DNA from: Crocinitomix algicola
Lineage (GTDB): Bacteria > Bacteroidota > Bacteroidia > Flavobacteriales_D > Crocinitomicaceae
DNA: 64,000 nt
Direction: 5' to 3'
Assembly: GCF_001661595.2 (NCBI RefSeq)
Contig: NZ_LYPF02000001.1
Coordinates: 1-64,000 of the forward strand
The translations under genes and the position numbers were made by a program. The notes under the pieces are model-generated. The model made no database searches. It was not told where the DNA came from and saw only the letters and a program-made list of their open reading frames with translations. Shown in pieces: positions 52,073 to 61,260 of the stretch. How positions within the stretch are numbered: position 1 is the first letter of the stretch; every line of letters starts with the position of its first letter.

Positions 52073-52543
52073 ATGAGAAAATTACTTCTTATAATGACAA
52101 TTGTATATGCAACCATCGGGTTTAGCCAAATTCGATTTTATCGGGGTGATGGGAGGTTTGATACAGACATCGTATACACAATTGATGATAAGGGGACCGT
52201 TTATCACGGCGATAATCGTTTTTCCCCAATTATTCGTTATACAATATCAAATAATAAAGTTTATCTCGGTAGAGGAACTAATCCTTTCAATTGTCTTTAT
52301 ACAATACGTCAAAATAAAGTTTACAAAGGTGACACAAATTTTTCTGGAGATGTTGTGTACACAATTGAAGGGCAAAAGGTTTATCGAGGGAACTCTACTT
52401 TTTCTTCTGAATGTGTTTTGACTTTTGACAATAACCAAGTCTTTATGGGAAGTTCAACTTTTAGTAATGATTTACTTTTTACAATTTCCGGAGAAACAAA
52501 TTTTTCAATAGCCATTCTGGCTTGCATAATAGGACCATATTAA
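52073..52543 (+). CDS. exported tandem-repeat beta protein
   Basis: A 156-residue protein with a short signal peptide (ending IGFSQ) followed by six repeats of about 20 residues, with consensus VYxGxxxFxxDxxYTIxxNK (residues 21-141). Each repeat holds two predicted strands, suggesting a small symmetric propeller or beta-flower-like fold. The final residues SIAILACIIGPY are hydrophobic. The function is unknown; a match to the 4-fold beta flower domain is my best guess. It is the first gene of a five-gene plus-strand run, 1 nt before the DUF819 gene. Confidence 0.75.
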   Translation: MRKLLLIMTIVYATIGFSQIRFYRGDGRFDTDIVYTIDDKGTVYHGDNRFSPIIRYTISNNKVYLGRGTNPFNCLYTIRQNKVYKGDTNFSGDVVYTIEGQKVYRGNSTFSSECVLTFDNNQVFMGSSTFSNDLLFTISGETNFSIAILACIIGPY

Positions 52544-52544
52544 T

Positions 52545-54164
52545 ATGATAAAACGATTAATTTTTTTCGCGGCAATAATCTTTGCTGCTCAAAATCTAAC
52601 GGCTAAGAATAATGAGGTAAGAGGAGTTCTCGACTCAGATATCGATAGTTTGTATACATTGGTGAACTTTTCAGATTTAGAAGGATTGTATTATGCTTCT
52701 GAAACACCAAATTTAAAAGTGTATTTTCACGATTCATTATCCAATTTAAATGTGTTTTTTGATGGTCAGAAAACTAATTATCTTGCCAATGACACGTTGG
52801 TGATTGCTGAATTAAAAAGAGGTGATCACGTTTTATCAGTAGCCAACGGTCTTAATGGGGCTGAGAAAGTGGAAATCGCAAAGAACTTAAAAATTAAAGC
52901 GCGACCGCCCTTTATAAAAAATGACGCCGTTGTTTTTGGACTGTTAATGATTGTCCTTTATTTTGTGTTTAGGACATCGAGCAGCAATCGATCTTACTTA
53001 AAGAAATTTTATCGTATAGTTCCTGCTCTACTTCTTTGTTATTTTATTCCTGCCATATTAAATTCAGTTGGACTTATATCTTCAGAAGAATCGAATTTAT
53101 ATTATATCGCTTCACGTTATTTATTGCCTGCGAGTTTAATTTTACTTTGTTTAAGTATTGATATTCCAGCAATTAAAAGGTTGGGATCAAAAGCAATTAT
53201 AATGTTTTTTGCAGCGACATTAGGGATTGTTGTTGGGGGACCAGTAGCTTTATGGTGTGTCTCATTAATTTCTCCTGAAGTTTTAGAAGGAGATATTTGG
53301 AGAGGATTATCAACCGTTGCAGGTTCTTGGATTGGTGGAGGAGCGAATCAAACAGCTATGAAAGAGATTTACGAAGCCCCTGATCAATTATTTTCAGCCA
53401 TGATTGTAGTTGATGTTTTTATTGCAAATGTATTTATGTCCGTATTATTATTCGGAACGGGAATGAATGATAAATTGAATCGATTTTTTAAAGCGGATGA
53501 TTCAGCTATTGAGGCTTTGAAAAAGAAAATGGAAGATTTTCAAGCAAGTGTATCAAAAGTGACTTCTTTTAATGATTTAGTGAACATGATGGGAATAACG
53601 TTTTTTCTAGTTGGTTTAGCTCACTTTTTATCAGGATATATTGCACCTTGGATTAAAAAAGGGTTAAATGCCATGGATAATACGGCTGCCGATTTAATGG
53701 TTTCATTTGGAAGCGGATTCTTTTGGCTTGTTGTTTTTTCAACAATTTTTGGAGTAATTCTTTCATTTACAAAGTTTAGAAAATTTGAAGGTGTCGGTGC
53801 TTCAAAATTTGGAAGCTTGTTCCTGTATGTTTTAGTGGCAACAATAGGAATGAAGATGGACATTATGGAACTTATTGCGAATTGGGGCGTGTTTAAATAC
53901 TTACTCCTGATTGGATTAATTTGGATTTCTATTCACGCCTTATTTTTATTCATCGTTGCAAAACTCATTCGTGCTCCTTTCTTTTTTGTTGCAGTTGGAA
54001 GTCAGGCAAATGTAGGTGGAGCTGCATCGGCTCCTATTGTGGCAAGCGCCTTTAGTCCTTCACTAGCGCCTGTAGGGGTTTTACTTGCTGTTTTAGGATA
54101 TGCTGTTGGAACTTTTGGAGCTATCATGTGTACTTTTTTAATGCAATGGCTATCTCAAGGTTAA
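52545..54164 (+). CDS. DUF819 family membrane protein with exported N-terminal domain
   Basis: A 539-residue integral membrane protein. The signal-like N-terminus (residues 1-21) and an exported beta-rich domain (about 22-120) precede the DUF819 body (about 125-539). The body has around eleven hydrophobic helices, the GGGANQTAMKEIY motif near residue 265 and the closing ASAFSPSLAPVGVLLAVLGYAVGT. A charged cytosolic loop (about 310-345) divides the body into two halves. DUF819 belongs to transporter-like folds of unknown substrate. Fusion to an extra exported domain is unusual. It overlaps neither neighbour but sits 1 and 4 nt from them, so it is co-transcribed. Confidence 0.85.
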   Translation: MIKRLIFFAAIIFAAQNLTAKNNEVRGVLDSDIDSLYTLVNFSDLEGLYYASETPNLKVYFHDSLSNLNVFFDGQKTNYLANDTLVIAELKRGDHVLSVANGLNGAEKVEIAKNLKIKARPPFIKNDAVVFGLLMIVLYFVFRTSSSNRSYLKKFYRIVPALLLCYFIPAILNSVGLISSEESNLYYIASRYLLPASLILLCLSIDIPAIKRLGSKAIIMFFAATLGIVVGGPVALWCVSLISPEVLEGDIWRGLSTVAGSWIGGGANQTAMKEIYEAPDQLFSAMIVVDVFIANVFMSVLLFGTGMNDKLNRFFKADDSAIEALKKKMEDFQASVSKVTSFNDLVNMMGITFFLVGLAHFLSGYIAPWIKKGLNAMDNTAADLMVSFGSGFFWLVVFSTIFGVILSFTKFRKFEGVGASKFGSLFLYVLVATIGMKMDIMELIANWGVFKYLLLIGLIWISIHALFLFIVAKLIRAPFFFVAVGSQANVGGAASAPIVASAFSPSLAPVGVLLAVLGYAVGTFGAIMCTFLMQWLSQG

Positions 54165-54168
54165 AATT

Positions 54169-56109
54169 ATGGTAAGGTATTGTTGCTCGTTTATCTTATT
54201 CTTGTTCATGACTAGCAATGTCATGAGTCAAATACGTGTAGCAAAACCCTTAAAAGATTTAGGTGATATTTTTGAACATAGTGGACTCGTGAAAGCTAAG
54301 TTTGATTTACAAAACCCTTATCGGACTGATACGATAAGAATTTTGAATATCGAAACCTCTTGCGGATGTACAGCAGTACTTACAAATGATACGATTATTC
54401 CACCTCAATCAACGATTGAACTGGAGGTGAGTTATGATCCTTCTGGTCGTCTTGGACTTTTTGTGAAAAGCATTGAAATAACTACACTCACTGGAAACGA
54501 TGAACGCAATAAACTTTATCTGAAGATAATGGGAAATGTAGTTGCGGAAAACTTTAATGTTCAAAAAGTTGATCAAGAATTAATTAATTATAAAGTTGCA
54601 CCTATATATTTTTATCCCGTCACAGCTTTTGATACCTCGTATTTAGATTTTAATTTTATCCAAGATTTTGTCAATGACTTAACCTATGAAGTCGATTTTT
54701 ATCAATTTGCAACCGTAGGTGTAGAGGTGATGGTAAGGTCTCATCGTCAAATAGAACGACTGGAAAACTTAATATTATACGTTGAAGATAAATTGAAAAG
54801 AGAGTTTAAAAGACGCGGGTTTTCGGAAAAACACATTTTTTTTGAAGAGCCAATTTTTATTCAATCGAATTCAATTCCACCATGGGCGCAAGCTTCTTTT
54901 AGGGTACATTCGGCAAATTTTGACTTGTCAAATGGCGCTCTCTCTGAAATTGAAATTGCATCTAATGAAAAAGAGCGAGAAACTAAAATGTTACTGGATT
55001 ACCAAAGATTCGCTTTGCCAGAAGTAGAAGAGGTATTGAAAGAGGTAAACTTTGAACAAATAGAAGGTAAATTGTTCTTAGACGGCGAACTCTCATTAAA
55101 AGGAATGATTCTGACTCCTTGGAAAAAAAGTGAAAAGTTAAAACAAAAACTGGCAAAAGACCTTGAGAAATCAATTGCAAAGGAAATCAAAACATCAACA
55201 GGTGCGGGTAAAAAAGTGGTTTCAGTCAGTTTTGATTCTCTTGGAGTGCATCCAGAAGATAAATACCGATTTGTATTATGGGATGAAAAAGATGTGGAGA
55301 AAGACGAGAGATTAAAATTTGAAATTAAAGAAGATAAAATAACACCTCCTTTGTTACCAACTTATGCTCAAACTTTTTATAAAGGGGACAAAATAGATTA
55401 TAATTCGGAGGATTTCATTCATTTTTGGGATAACTTGATAAGGAACCAGAAACTTGGTAATACAATAAAAATTCTTATTGAATCCTCAGTCGAATTTGAT
55501 GCTGTTGCGAATAATATAGTATTGTCAAAATCAAATGCTGAATTGGTTAAACGGGAATTGCAAGAAAAATTTTTTAGAGAGACAGGGGACAGTATTGAAT
55601 ATGTTATAAAACCAAATTTGCGGGGTCCAAGACATGCTGTACAAAGAAAAAAGTTCAACGATAACAATAATTACATCGCTCTAATACCACTTGTAAATCA
55701 AAGCCTTAATCCAGAATTAAAAACGGCAAAACCTTATATGGTTAATTTTGATTTTTACTTTACCGGTATTGATGTTGGGGCGTGGGGATTCCAGCGATTT
55801 GCCAATTATATCGCTCAATCTGTCTTGAGTGACGGTTATATTGAGCTTCGTATCGAATCTAGTATCTCAAAAATACCCGTTGAAAAAAAGAAGAGTAACG
55901 AAGATTTGGCTTATCAAAGGTTAAGTGAAAGTATAATTCGTTTGAAAAATGAAATGTCGCGGAGATTGATTGATCCTAATCGAATTATTTTTGTCGATGA
56001 ACGGGTCATAAAACAAGGGCCTGAATATGATGGGTCTTTACCAATATTAGCATATAAAAAGTTTCATTACATTAGAATTATACCGGAAAAATCTTTAAAA
56101 ACGAACTGA
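54169..56109 (+). CDS. DUF1573 protein with degenerate OmpA-like modules
   Basis: A 646-residue exported protein (signal ending SNVMSQ). Residues 22-125 form a DUF1573 domain with LKDLGDIFEHSG, NIETSCGCTAVL and LEVSYDPSGR. Three later segments share a pattern similar to OmpA-family peptidoglycan-binding domains: FATVGVEVMVRSHRQIERLENL, KILIESSVEFDAVANNIVLS and LRIESSISKIP followed by a long helix. Their usual Asp and Arg contacts are not all present, so binding is uncertain. It lies 4 nt after the DUF819 gene and 2 nt before the DUF6702 gene, implying an envelope role. The exact function is unknown. Confidence 0.75.
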   Translation: MVRYCCSFILFLFMTSNVMSQIRVAKPLKDLGDIFEHSGLVKAKFDLQNPYRTDTIRILNIETSCGCTAVLTNDTIIPPQSTIELEVSYDPSGRLGLFVKSIEITTLTGNDERNKLYLKIMGNVVAENFNVQKVDQELINYKVAPIYFYPVTAFDTSYLDFNFIQDFVNDLTYEVDFYQFATVGVEVMVRSHRQIERLENLILYVEDKLKREFKRRGFSEKHIFFEEPIFIQSNSIPPWAQASFRVHSANFDLSNGALSEIEIASNEKERETKMLLDYQRFALPEVEEVLKEVNFEQIEGKLFLDGELSLKGMILTPWKKSEKLKQKLAKDLEKSIAKEIKTSTGAGKKVVSVSFDSLGVHPEDKYRFVLWDEKDVEKDERLKFEIKEDKITPPLLPTYAQTFYKGDKIDYNSEDFIHFWDNLIRNQKLGNTIKILIESSVEFDAVANNIVLSKSNAELVKRELQEKFFRETGDSIEYVIKPNLRGPRHAVQRKKFNDNNNYIALIPLVNQSLNPELKTAKPYMVNFDFYFTGIDVGAWGFQRFANYIAQSVLSDGYIELRIESSISKIPVEKKKSNEDLAYQRLSESIIRLKNEMSRRLIDPNRIIFVDERVIKQGPEYDGSLPILAYKKFHYIRIIPEKSLKTN

Positions 56110-56111
56110 TA

Positions 56112-56618
56112 ATGATTAGAATTTTGAGTTTTTTTACATTTCTTTTATTCGTAAACTCAGCATGGTCGCATAAATTTTATGTTTCTATTACAGACTTAGT
56201 TTACAATGAAAGTAAAGACCGAATTGAAGGAAGCATTAAACTTACTGCGCATGATTTTGAAAAAATACTTTCTGAGAAATTTAATAAAAAAATTGTACTG
56301 GAAGAAGTCAATGATTCATCGGAAATAGGTCGTTACATTCAATACTATTTGTATGAAAACTTTAAATTAAAGTCGAAAGGAATAGCTGCAGCACCGAATT
56401 ATTTTGGGAAAGAAATTACTTTAGAACAAGATCTCTATATCTACTTTACTTTCACAAACATTGCAGATCCGAAATTAGTCGAAATTAAAAACACCGTTTT
56501 GCTCTATCACTTTCCACAACAGCAAAATATTGTGCATTATCGCTACAAAGAATTAACGAAAACCATTACATTAGTAGCTGACAAAGTCCATGAAAAAATT
56601 ACATTCGATGAGGAATAA
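56112..56618 (+). CDS. DUF6702 family exported protein
   Basis: A 168-residue exported protein with a signal peptide ending NSAWS, followed by HKFYVSITDLVYN. This N-terminal His-rich strand and the later HYFPQQQNIVHYR-like segment are typical of DUF6702. The mature domain is predicted beta-rich. In Flavobacteria this family is, from memory, regularly encoded just upstream of an M1 peptidase, as here. Its stop lies inside the next gene (overlap of 11 or 29 nt depending on the start), so translational coupling is likely. Function unknown. Confidence 0.82.
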   Translation: MIRILSFFTFLLFVNSAWSHKFYVSITDLVYNESKDRIEGSIKLTAHDFEKILSEKFNKKIVLEEVNDSSEIGRYIQYYLYENFKLKSKGIAAAPNYFGKEITLEQDLYIYFTFTNIADPKLVEIKNTVLLYHFPQQQNIVHYRYKELTKTITLVADKVHEKITFDEE

Positions 56619-58899
56619 GTATCCGTTTTTACCCCTATTATTATTGTTGGTTTCTTTTACTTTTTTTTCGGTAAAAGGTCAATTACAGGAAAATCAAAAC
56701 AACAATAAATTCAAACAGTTAAAAGAAGAGTTGGCTACGCCAAATGTTTTTAGAAATGCTGCTGGTGCTCCAGGACCACAATATTATCAGCAAAAAGCAG
56801 ATTATCAAATGAATTTGATTTTGGATGATCAAAATCAAAAATTAACAGGTGAAGAACTGATTACCTATACCAATAACTCTCCAGACCCTTTAACCTACTT
56901 ATGGCTCCAATTAGACCAAAATGTAAGAAAACCTGGTTCTGCTAGTCAGTTGACCAGAACAAGCACGATCGAATCGCTCTCCTCACCATGGGCTTTAACA
57001 AGAACGTTTAATGCAACTGAATTTGAGGGTGGATTTAATATTGAAAAAGTCACCGATGCAGGAGGAAACAAAATTCCGTACACAATTGTGGGTACAATGA
57101 TGCGCATTGATTTAGATAAAGCACTAATGAATGGAGATTCTTATAAGTTCAAAATAAATTGGTGGTATAATATCAATAATCGCATGGAAATTGGCGGACG
57201 ATCAGGCTATGAATATTTCGAAGAAGATGAGAATTACTTATACACAATAGCGCAGTTTTTTCCAAGGATGTGCGTATACAATGATGTTGAGGGGTGGCAA
57301 AACAAACAGTTTTTAGGAGCAGGTGAGTTTGCTCTTCCTTTTGGAGATTACGATGTGAAAATAACTGTTCCAGCAGATCATGTTGTAGCTTCAACTGGTG
57401 TTTTGATGAATGCGAAAAGTATCTTATCTAAAGAGCAATTAAAACGACTCGATCAAGCTAAAGATTCAGACCAACCAGTTTTTATCATCAATCAAGAAGA
57501 AGCTGAAAATGCCGAAAAATCGAGAAGTAAGGCGAATAAGACTTGGCACTTTACTGCTAAAAATGTGAGAGATTTTGCTTTTGCATCGTCAAGAAAATTT
57601 ATCTGGGATGCGCAAGCCGTTGAATTAGAAACGAAAACGGTTATGGCAATGTCTTATTATCCAAAAGAAGGTAACCCTTTATGGGAAAAATATTCAACAC
57701 GGGTGGTCGCTCAAACGCTTAAAACTTATTCTAAACATACATTTGATTATCCTTACCCAGTGGCTATTTCAGTGCATGCAAAATCTATTGGTATGGAATA
57801 TCCAATGATTTGTTTTAATGGTGGGAGACCAAATCCTGATGGTACCTACAGTGCAAGAACTAAATATGGTATGCACTCAGTAATAATCCATGAAGTTGGA
57901 CATAATTATTTCCCCATGATAATTAATTCCGATGAACGTCAATGGACATGGATGGATGAAGGTTTAAATACTTTTCTTCAATTTTTAACAGAGCAAGAAT
58001 GGCAACGTGATTATCCTTCTCGACGAGGACCAGCTCATTTAATTGTTGATTATATGAAAGGTGATAAATCCAATATATCCCCAATTATGACCAACTCAGA
58101 GTCTATTCATCAATTTGGAAATAATGCCTACGGAAAACCTGCAACAGCGCTCAATATTTTAAGAGAAACGGTCTTAGGTCGAGAATTATTTGATTACGCC
58201 TTTAAAGTTTATGCGCAGCGTTGGAAGTTTAAGCACCCAACACCAGCTGACTTTTTTAGAACGATGGAGGATGCAAGTGGCGTTGACTTAGATTGGTTTT
58301 GGAGAGGATGGTTTTATACTAATGATCATGTTGATATTGCTATTGAAAATGTAAAATGGTTTCAATTAAATACCTTAAATCCGGAAAAGGAAAAGGAATT
58401 CTTAAAAAAGGCTAATGAGATCAACCCTAAAGGTATTTCTTCAATTCGAAATAAAGAAGAAATTAAAGAAACGGTAAATGAAAGGCAACCAGAGCTCGAT
58501 GATCAATATAATACAGGTGACCCTTTCGCTGTAACAGAAGCTGACAAAGAAGTCTACCAAAAGTTTTTAGCTGAGCTCTCCGAAAGTGATAGAGAATTGT
58601 TGGAAAAAGGGTATCAATTTTATCAGCTAGATTTTGAGAATAAAGGAGGACTTGTAATGCCGATTATACTGCAATTTGTATTCACAGATGGAACTAACGA
58701 ATTGATTAGAATACCTGCAGAAATTTGGAGAAAAAACGACAAGAATATTTCAAAAGTATTTTTCTTTAAAAAAGAAGTACTCTCTGTCATATTAGATCCA
58801 TTCTTGGAAACAGCAGATTGTGAAATTTATGACAATTACTGGCCAAGAAAAATGGTTCCTTCAAGGTTTGAAATTTTCGAACAGCAACAAGGAAGATAA
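56590..58899 (+). CDS. M1 family metallopeptidase
   Basis: A 769-residue exported zinc aminopeptidase-like enzyme. It has a signal peptide (PFLPLLLLLVSFTFFSVKGQ region) and an N-terminal beta-saddle (about residues 60-300). The catalytic domain has the HEVGHNYF zinc motif near residue 435 and the second zinc Glu 19 residues later in WTWMDEGLNTF. The aminopeptidase GAMEN-like segment reads GMEYPMICFNGG. Residues 600-650 form a low-complexity charged insertion. The start may be 56590 or the later ATG 56608 (MRNKYPF), which gives a more typical signal peptide. It likely trims peptides in the periplasm. Confidence 0.92.
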   Translation: MKKLHSMRNKYPFLPLLLLLVSFTFFSVKGQLQENQNNNKFKQLKEELATPNVFRNAAGAPGPQYYQQKADYQMNLILDDQNQKLTGEELITYTNNSPDPLTYLWLQLDQNVRKPGSASQLTRTSTIESLSSPWALTRTFNATEFEGGFNIEKVTDAGGNKIPYTIVGTMMRIDLDKALMNGDSYKFKINWWYNINNRMEIGGRSGYEYFEEDENYLYTIAQFFPRMCVYNDVEGWQNKQFLGAGEFALPFGDYDVKITVPADHVVASTGVLMNAKSILSKEQLKRLDQAKDSDQPVFIINQEEAENAEKSRSKANKTWHFTAKNVRDFAFASSRKFIWDAQAVELETKTVMAMSYYPKEGNPLWEKYSTRVVAQTLKTYSKHTFDYPYPVAISVHAKSIGMEYPMICFNGGRPNPDGTYSARTKYGMHSVIIHEVGHNYFPMIINSDERQWTWMDEGLNTFLQFLTEQEWQRDYPSRRGPAHLIVDYMKGDKSNISPIMTNSESIHQFGNNAYGKPATALNILRETVLGRELFDYAFKVYAQRWKFKHPTPADFFRTMEDASGVDLDWFWRGWFYTNDHVDIAIENVKWFQLNTLNPEKEKEFLKKANEINPKGISSIRNKEEIKETVNERQPELDDQYNTGDPFAVTEADKEVYQKFLAELSESDRELLEKGYQFYQLDFENKGGLVMPIILQFVFTDGTNELIRIPAEIWRKNDKNISKVFFFKKEVLSVILDPFLETADCEIYDNYWPRKMVPSRFEIFEQQQGR

Positions 58900-58905
58900 A
58901 AAATA

Positions 58906-60099
58906 CTAAATTTTATCAAAGGCTGAGAGTATTATGTCTCCAGCCTTTTTTACTTCGTCCATAGTAATGGAAATAGGGGGGGAGAGTCTAAAACTTCCCG
59001 GACATGAAAGGAACCAGAACCCAATTAATCCTTGATCTAAACAATCGTCTACTACACTTTTGACTTCATCAAAGTTGTTTAAATCAATTGCAAACATTAG
59101 ACCTGCCCTGCGTATTGCCTTGACTTTTGGATGATCGATAAGTAGTTGTTCCAAATAAGCTCCTTTGGATTCAACTTCGGCTATCCAATTCTCTTCTTTC
59201 AATACTTCAATGCAAGCATTTGCTGCAGCGCAAACAACAGGATGACCTCCAAAAGTGGTAATATGGCTAAGCATCGGATTATGTGTCAATTCATGCATCT
59301 TTTCATAGCTCGATATAAAGGCGCCAATAGGCATTCCACCGCCTAAAGCTTTTCCCAGGGTTAAGATATCTGGTATTACTTTAAATCTTTCAAATGCAAA
59401 AAAAGTTCCTGTTCGTCCAATACCAGTTTGAACTTCATCGAAAATTAATTGAGCACCAACGGCGCTGCATTTTTCCCGCAATGCAAGCATGTAATCCAAA
59501 GATGGAATTCTTACACCAGCGTCTCCCTGAATGGGTTCAACAATAACTCCTGCAGTTTTTTCAGTAATATATTTTAAATCTTCAAGTTGGTTGAATTCAA
59601 TATGTTTAATACTCGGTAAAAGTGGTCTAAAAGAGGCTTTTTTAACTTCATTTCCAGAAATACTCATTGAGCCGTGGGTGCTACCATGATACGATTTTTT
59701 GAAAGCTATAATTTCATTACGGTTGGTATATCGCTTTGCGAGTTTAATGGCTGCCTCATTCGCTTCAGTTCCCGAATTGACAATATAAGAACAGTCTAGC
59801 TCCTCAGGAAGAATACTTTTTAAGTTGTCGGCTAGTGCTATTTGGGAATCTTGTAAAAATTCGCCATAAACCATAACATGTAAATGCGAGTCGACTTGGT
59901 TTTTTATTGCTTCAACAACTTTAGGATGACGATGACCAATATTATTAACAGCTACACCGGCAATCATATCCATATAAGACTTGCCGTTTTTGTCCCAGAT
60001 ATAAATACCTTCAGCCTTGGCTACATCAATTAAATATGGTGATTGATTGGTTTGTCCTTGATGCTTTAGAAATGTGTCAATTCGTTTTTGTGAGGTCAT
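58906..60099 (-). CDS. class III aminotransferase (acetylornithine/ornithine-like)
   Basis: A 397-residue PLP-dependent enzyme. It shows YMDMIAGVAVNNIGHRHPKV at the N-terminus, SGTEANEAAIKLAKRYT, HGSTHGSMSISG, LIFDEVQTGIGRTG with the PLP Asp, and ILTLGKALGGGMPIGAF with the Schiff-base Lys. THITTFGGHPVVCAAA follows. Family members transfer amino groups from ornithine, acetylornithine, lysine or GABA. No arginine pathway genes are near, so the substrate is undefined. It is convergent with the M1 peptidase gene, with 6 nt between stops. Confidence 0.9.
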   Translation of the reverse strand: MTSQKRIDTFLKHQGQTNQSPYLIDVAKAEGIYIWDKNGKSYMDMIAGVAVNNIGHRHPKVVEAIKNQVDSHLHVMVYGEFLQDSQIALADNLKSILPEELDCSYIVNSGTEANEAAIKLAKRYTNRNEIIAFKKSYHGSTHGSMSISGNEVKKASFRPLLPSIKHIEFNQLEDLKYITEKTAGVIVEPIQGDAGVRIPSLDYMLALREKCSAVGAQLIFDEVQTGIGRTGTFFAFERFKVIPDILTLGKALGGGMPIGAFISSYEKMHELTHNPMLSHITTFGGHPVVCAAANACIEVLKEENWIAEVESKGAYLEQLLIDHPKVKAIRRAGLMFAIDLNNFDEVKSVVDDCLDQGLIGFWFLSCPGSFRLSPPISITMDEVKKAGDIILSAFDKI

Positions 60100-60129
60100 A
60101 GTTCAAATTAAAACCTCAAAATTAAGAAA

Positions 60130-60600
60130 TTATTCTCCTGGAGGAGGATGGTGACCTCGATCATTTTTGAATTTTTTCATCAACTCACGCTTAAAATTTT
60201 CCTCAGCAATAAACACTTTAGCTGCTTTGGTTTTTCCAAGTTCATCGGCGAATAATTTTAAGTATTTTTGACGTACATCGGACTCTTTTTTTTCTGTAGC
60301 AAAAATAGCTTCAAATATATTATACCCTTGATCCCCCGAATTACCCTCTAAAGATTTTAATTCACGATGGTATTTTCTTCGCTCCATTCTAAGGTTGTGA
60401 ATTTCTTCTTCGTACGCATTGTAAATTGGCCAAAATCGCTGGGCCTCATCCGCTGTTAAATTTATTTCTGTGGCAATAAAAGCAATCTTTTCCGCGTGTA
60501 TTTTTTCGCGCATTTCTTCCCGTTTATTTTTGTCAGGTTGTCCAAATAAATTTATTGTCAAAAGCGTAAAAGCAAATAAAATTATGTATTTAGTGTGCAT
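60130..60600 (-). CDS. Spy/CpxP-like periplasmic protein
   Basis: A 156-residue exported protein with a signal peptide ending LFGQ. The mature part is charged and almost entirely helical: a segment with LTADEAQRFWPIYNAYEEEI and another with MERRKYHREL. The LTxDEAxxFWPxYxxY pattern is the one seen in Bacteroidetes Spy/CpxP/periplasmic-sensor-like proteins. It ends with a His/Pro-rich tail (GHHPPPGE). It lies 10 nt after the anti-sigma-like gene and belongs to the ECF sigma operon, suggesting a role in sensing or buffering envelope stress. Confidence 0.8.
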   Translation of the reverse strand: MHTKYIILFAFTLLTINLFGQPDKNKREEMREKIHAEKIAFIATEINLTADEAQRFWPIYNAYEEEIHNLRMERRKYHRELKSLEGNSGDQGYNIFEAIFATEKKESDVRQKYLKLFADELGKTKAAKVFIAEENFKRELMKKFKNDRGHHPPPGE

Positions 60601-60610
60601 AGCTTATAAT

Positions 60611-61228
60611 TTAATAATCAAGATAAATGTCGGTTAAATCGGTTGTGGAATAATCATAATATTCAACAACTTCATCTAACGTTATGGACTCTTCAGTATT
60701 TTCATCGAGAAGAAATTCCACTAAATCATATTCGTCCATGTAAGTTAATAAAAGTTCTGAAGAATCTTCGGTTGTTTCAATGGTTCCTTGTTTAACTACT
60801 TCTTCGTTCGGTTCAAGCCCTTCAATGCTTACCATATTAAAAATAATTAGAAAGGCAGCAGCTATTGAACTTGCAGCGATTATCCATTTTAGACGAATAA
60901 TCGGAGTTTTTGTGTTTTTTTTGTTTTGAACTTTAGTTAGGAGCTGGTTTGCGTTATGATCAAAATAATTTTCAGGTAAATAGGGCTTTTCTGTTTTAAC
61001 CATTTCATCCAATAAAAAGTTATTCTTAGGTTTGGATGCAAGAGCAGAATTAAAGTAATTCGAAGGAATTTCGGGTAATTTAGATTTGTGTAAGTCTTTT
61101 AGAAAAGGAGGCTCATTTCCTTCGATTTTCTCTAAAATGTTATATTGAAAATTTTCAAAAAAATCAGCTGGAACAGCAGGTTTTCCTGTGTGTTTTAATT
61201 GGTTCAATATGTTATTTTGATCATTCAT
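60611..61228 (-). CDS. probable anti-sigma or ECF-associated membrane protein
   Basis: A 205-residue protein. Residues 1-105 are cytosolic and carry three degenerate repeats with a xPxxYF core: VPADFFENF, IPSNYFNSA and LPENYFDHN. A single transmembrane helix (about residues 111-128, IIAASSIAAAFLIIFNM) follows. The outer part is acidic, with TEDSSELLLTYMDEYDLVEFLLDENTEES in pieces, and ends DIYLDY. Position directly after an ECF sigma gene (32 nt) fits an anti-sigma factor, though it has no recognisable zinc-binding anti-sigma fold. The assignment rests on context. Confidence 0.7.
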   Translation of the reverse strand: MNDQNNILNQLKHTGKPAVPADFFENFQYNILEKIEGNEPPFLKDLHKSKLPEIPSNYFNSALASKPKNNFLLDEMVKTEKPYLPENYFDHNANQLLTKVQNKKNTKTPIIRLKWIIAASSIAAAFLIIFNMVSIEGLEPNEEVVKQGTIETTEDSSELLLTYMDEYDLVEFLLDENTEESITLDEVVEYYDYSTTDLTDIYLDY

Positions 61229-61260
61229 TTTAAGTTTAGACTAGTCTTTTTAAAATAGGT

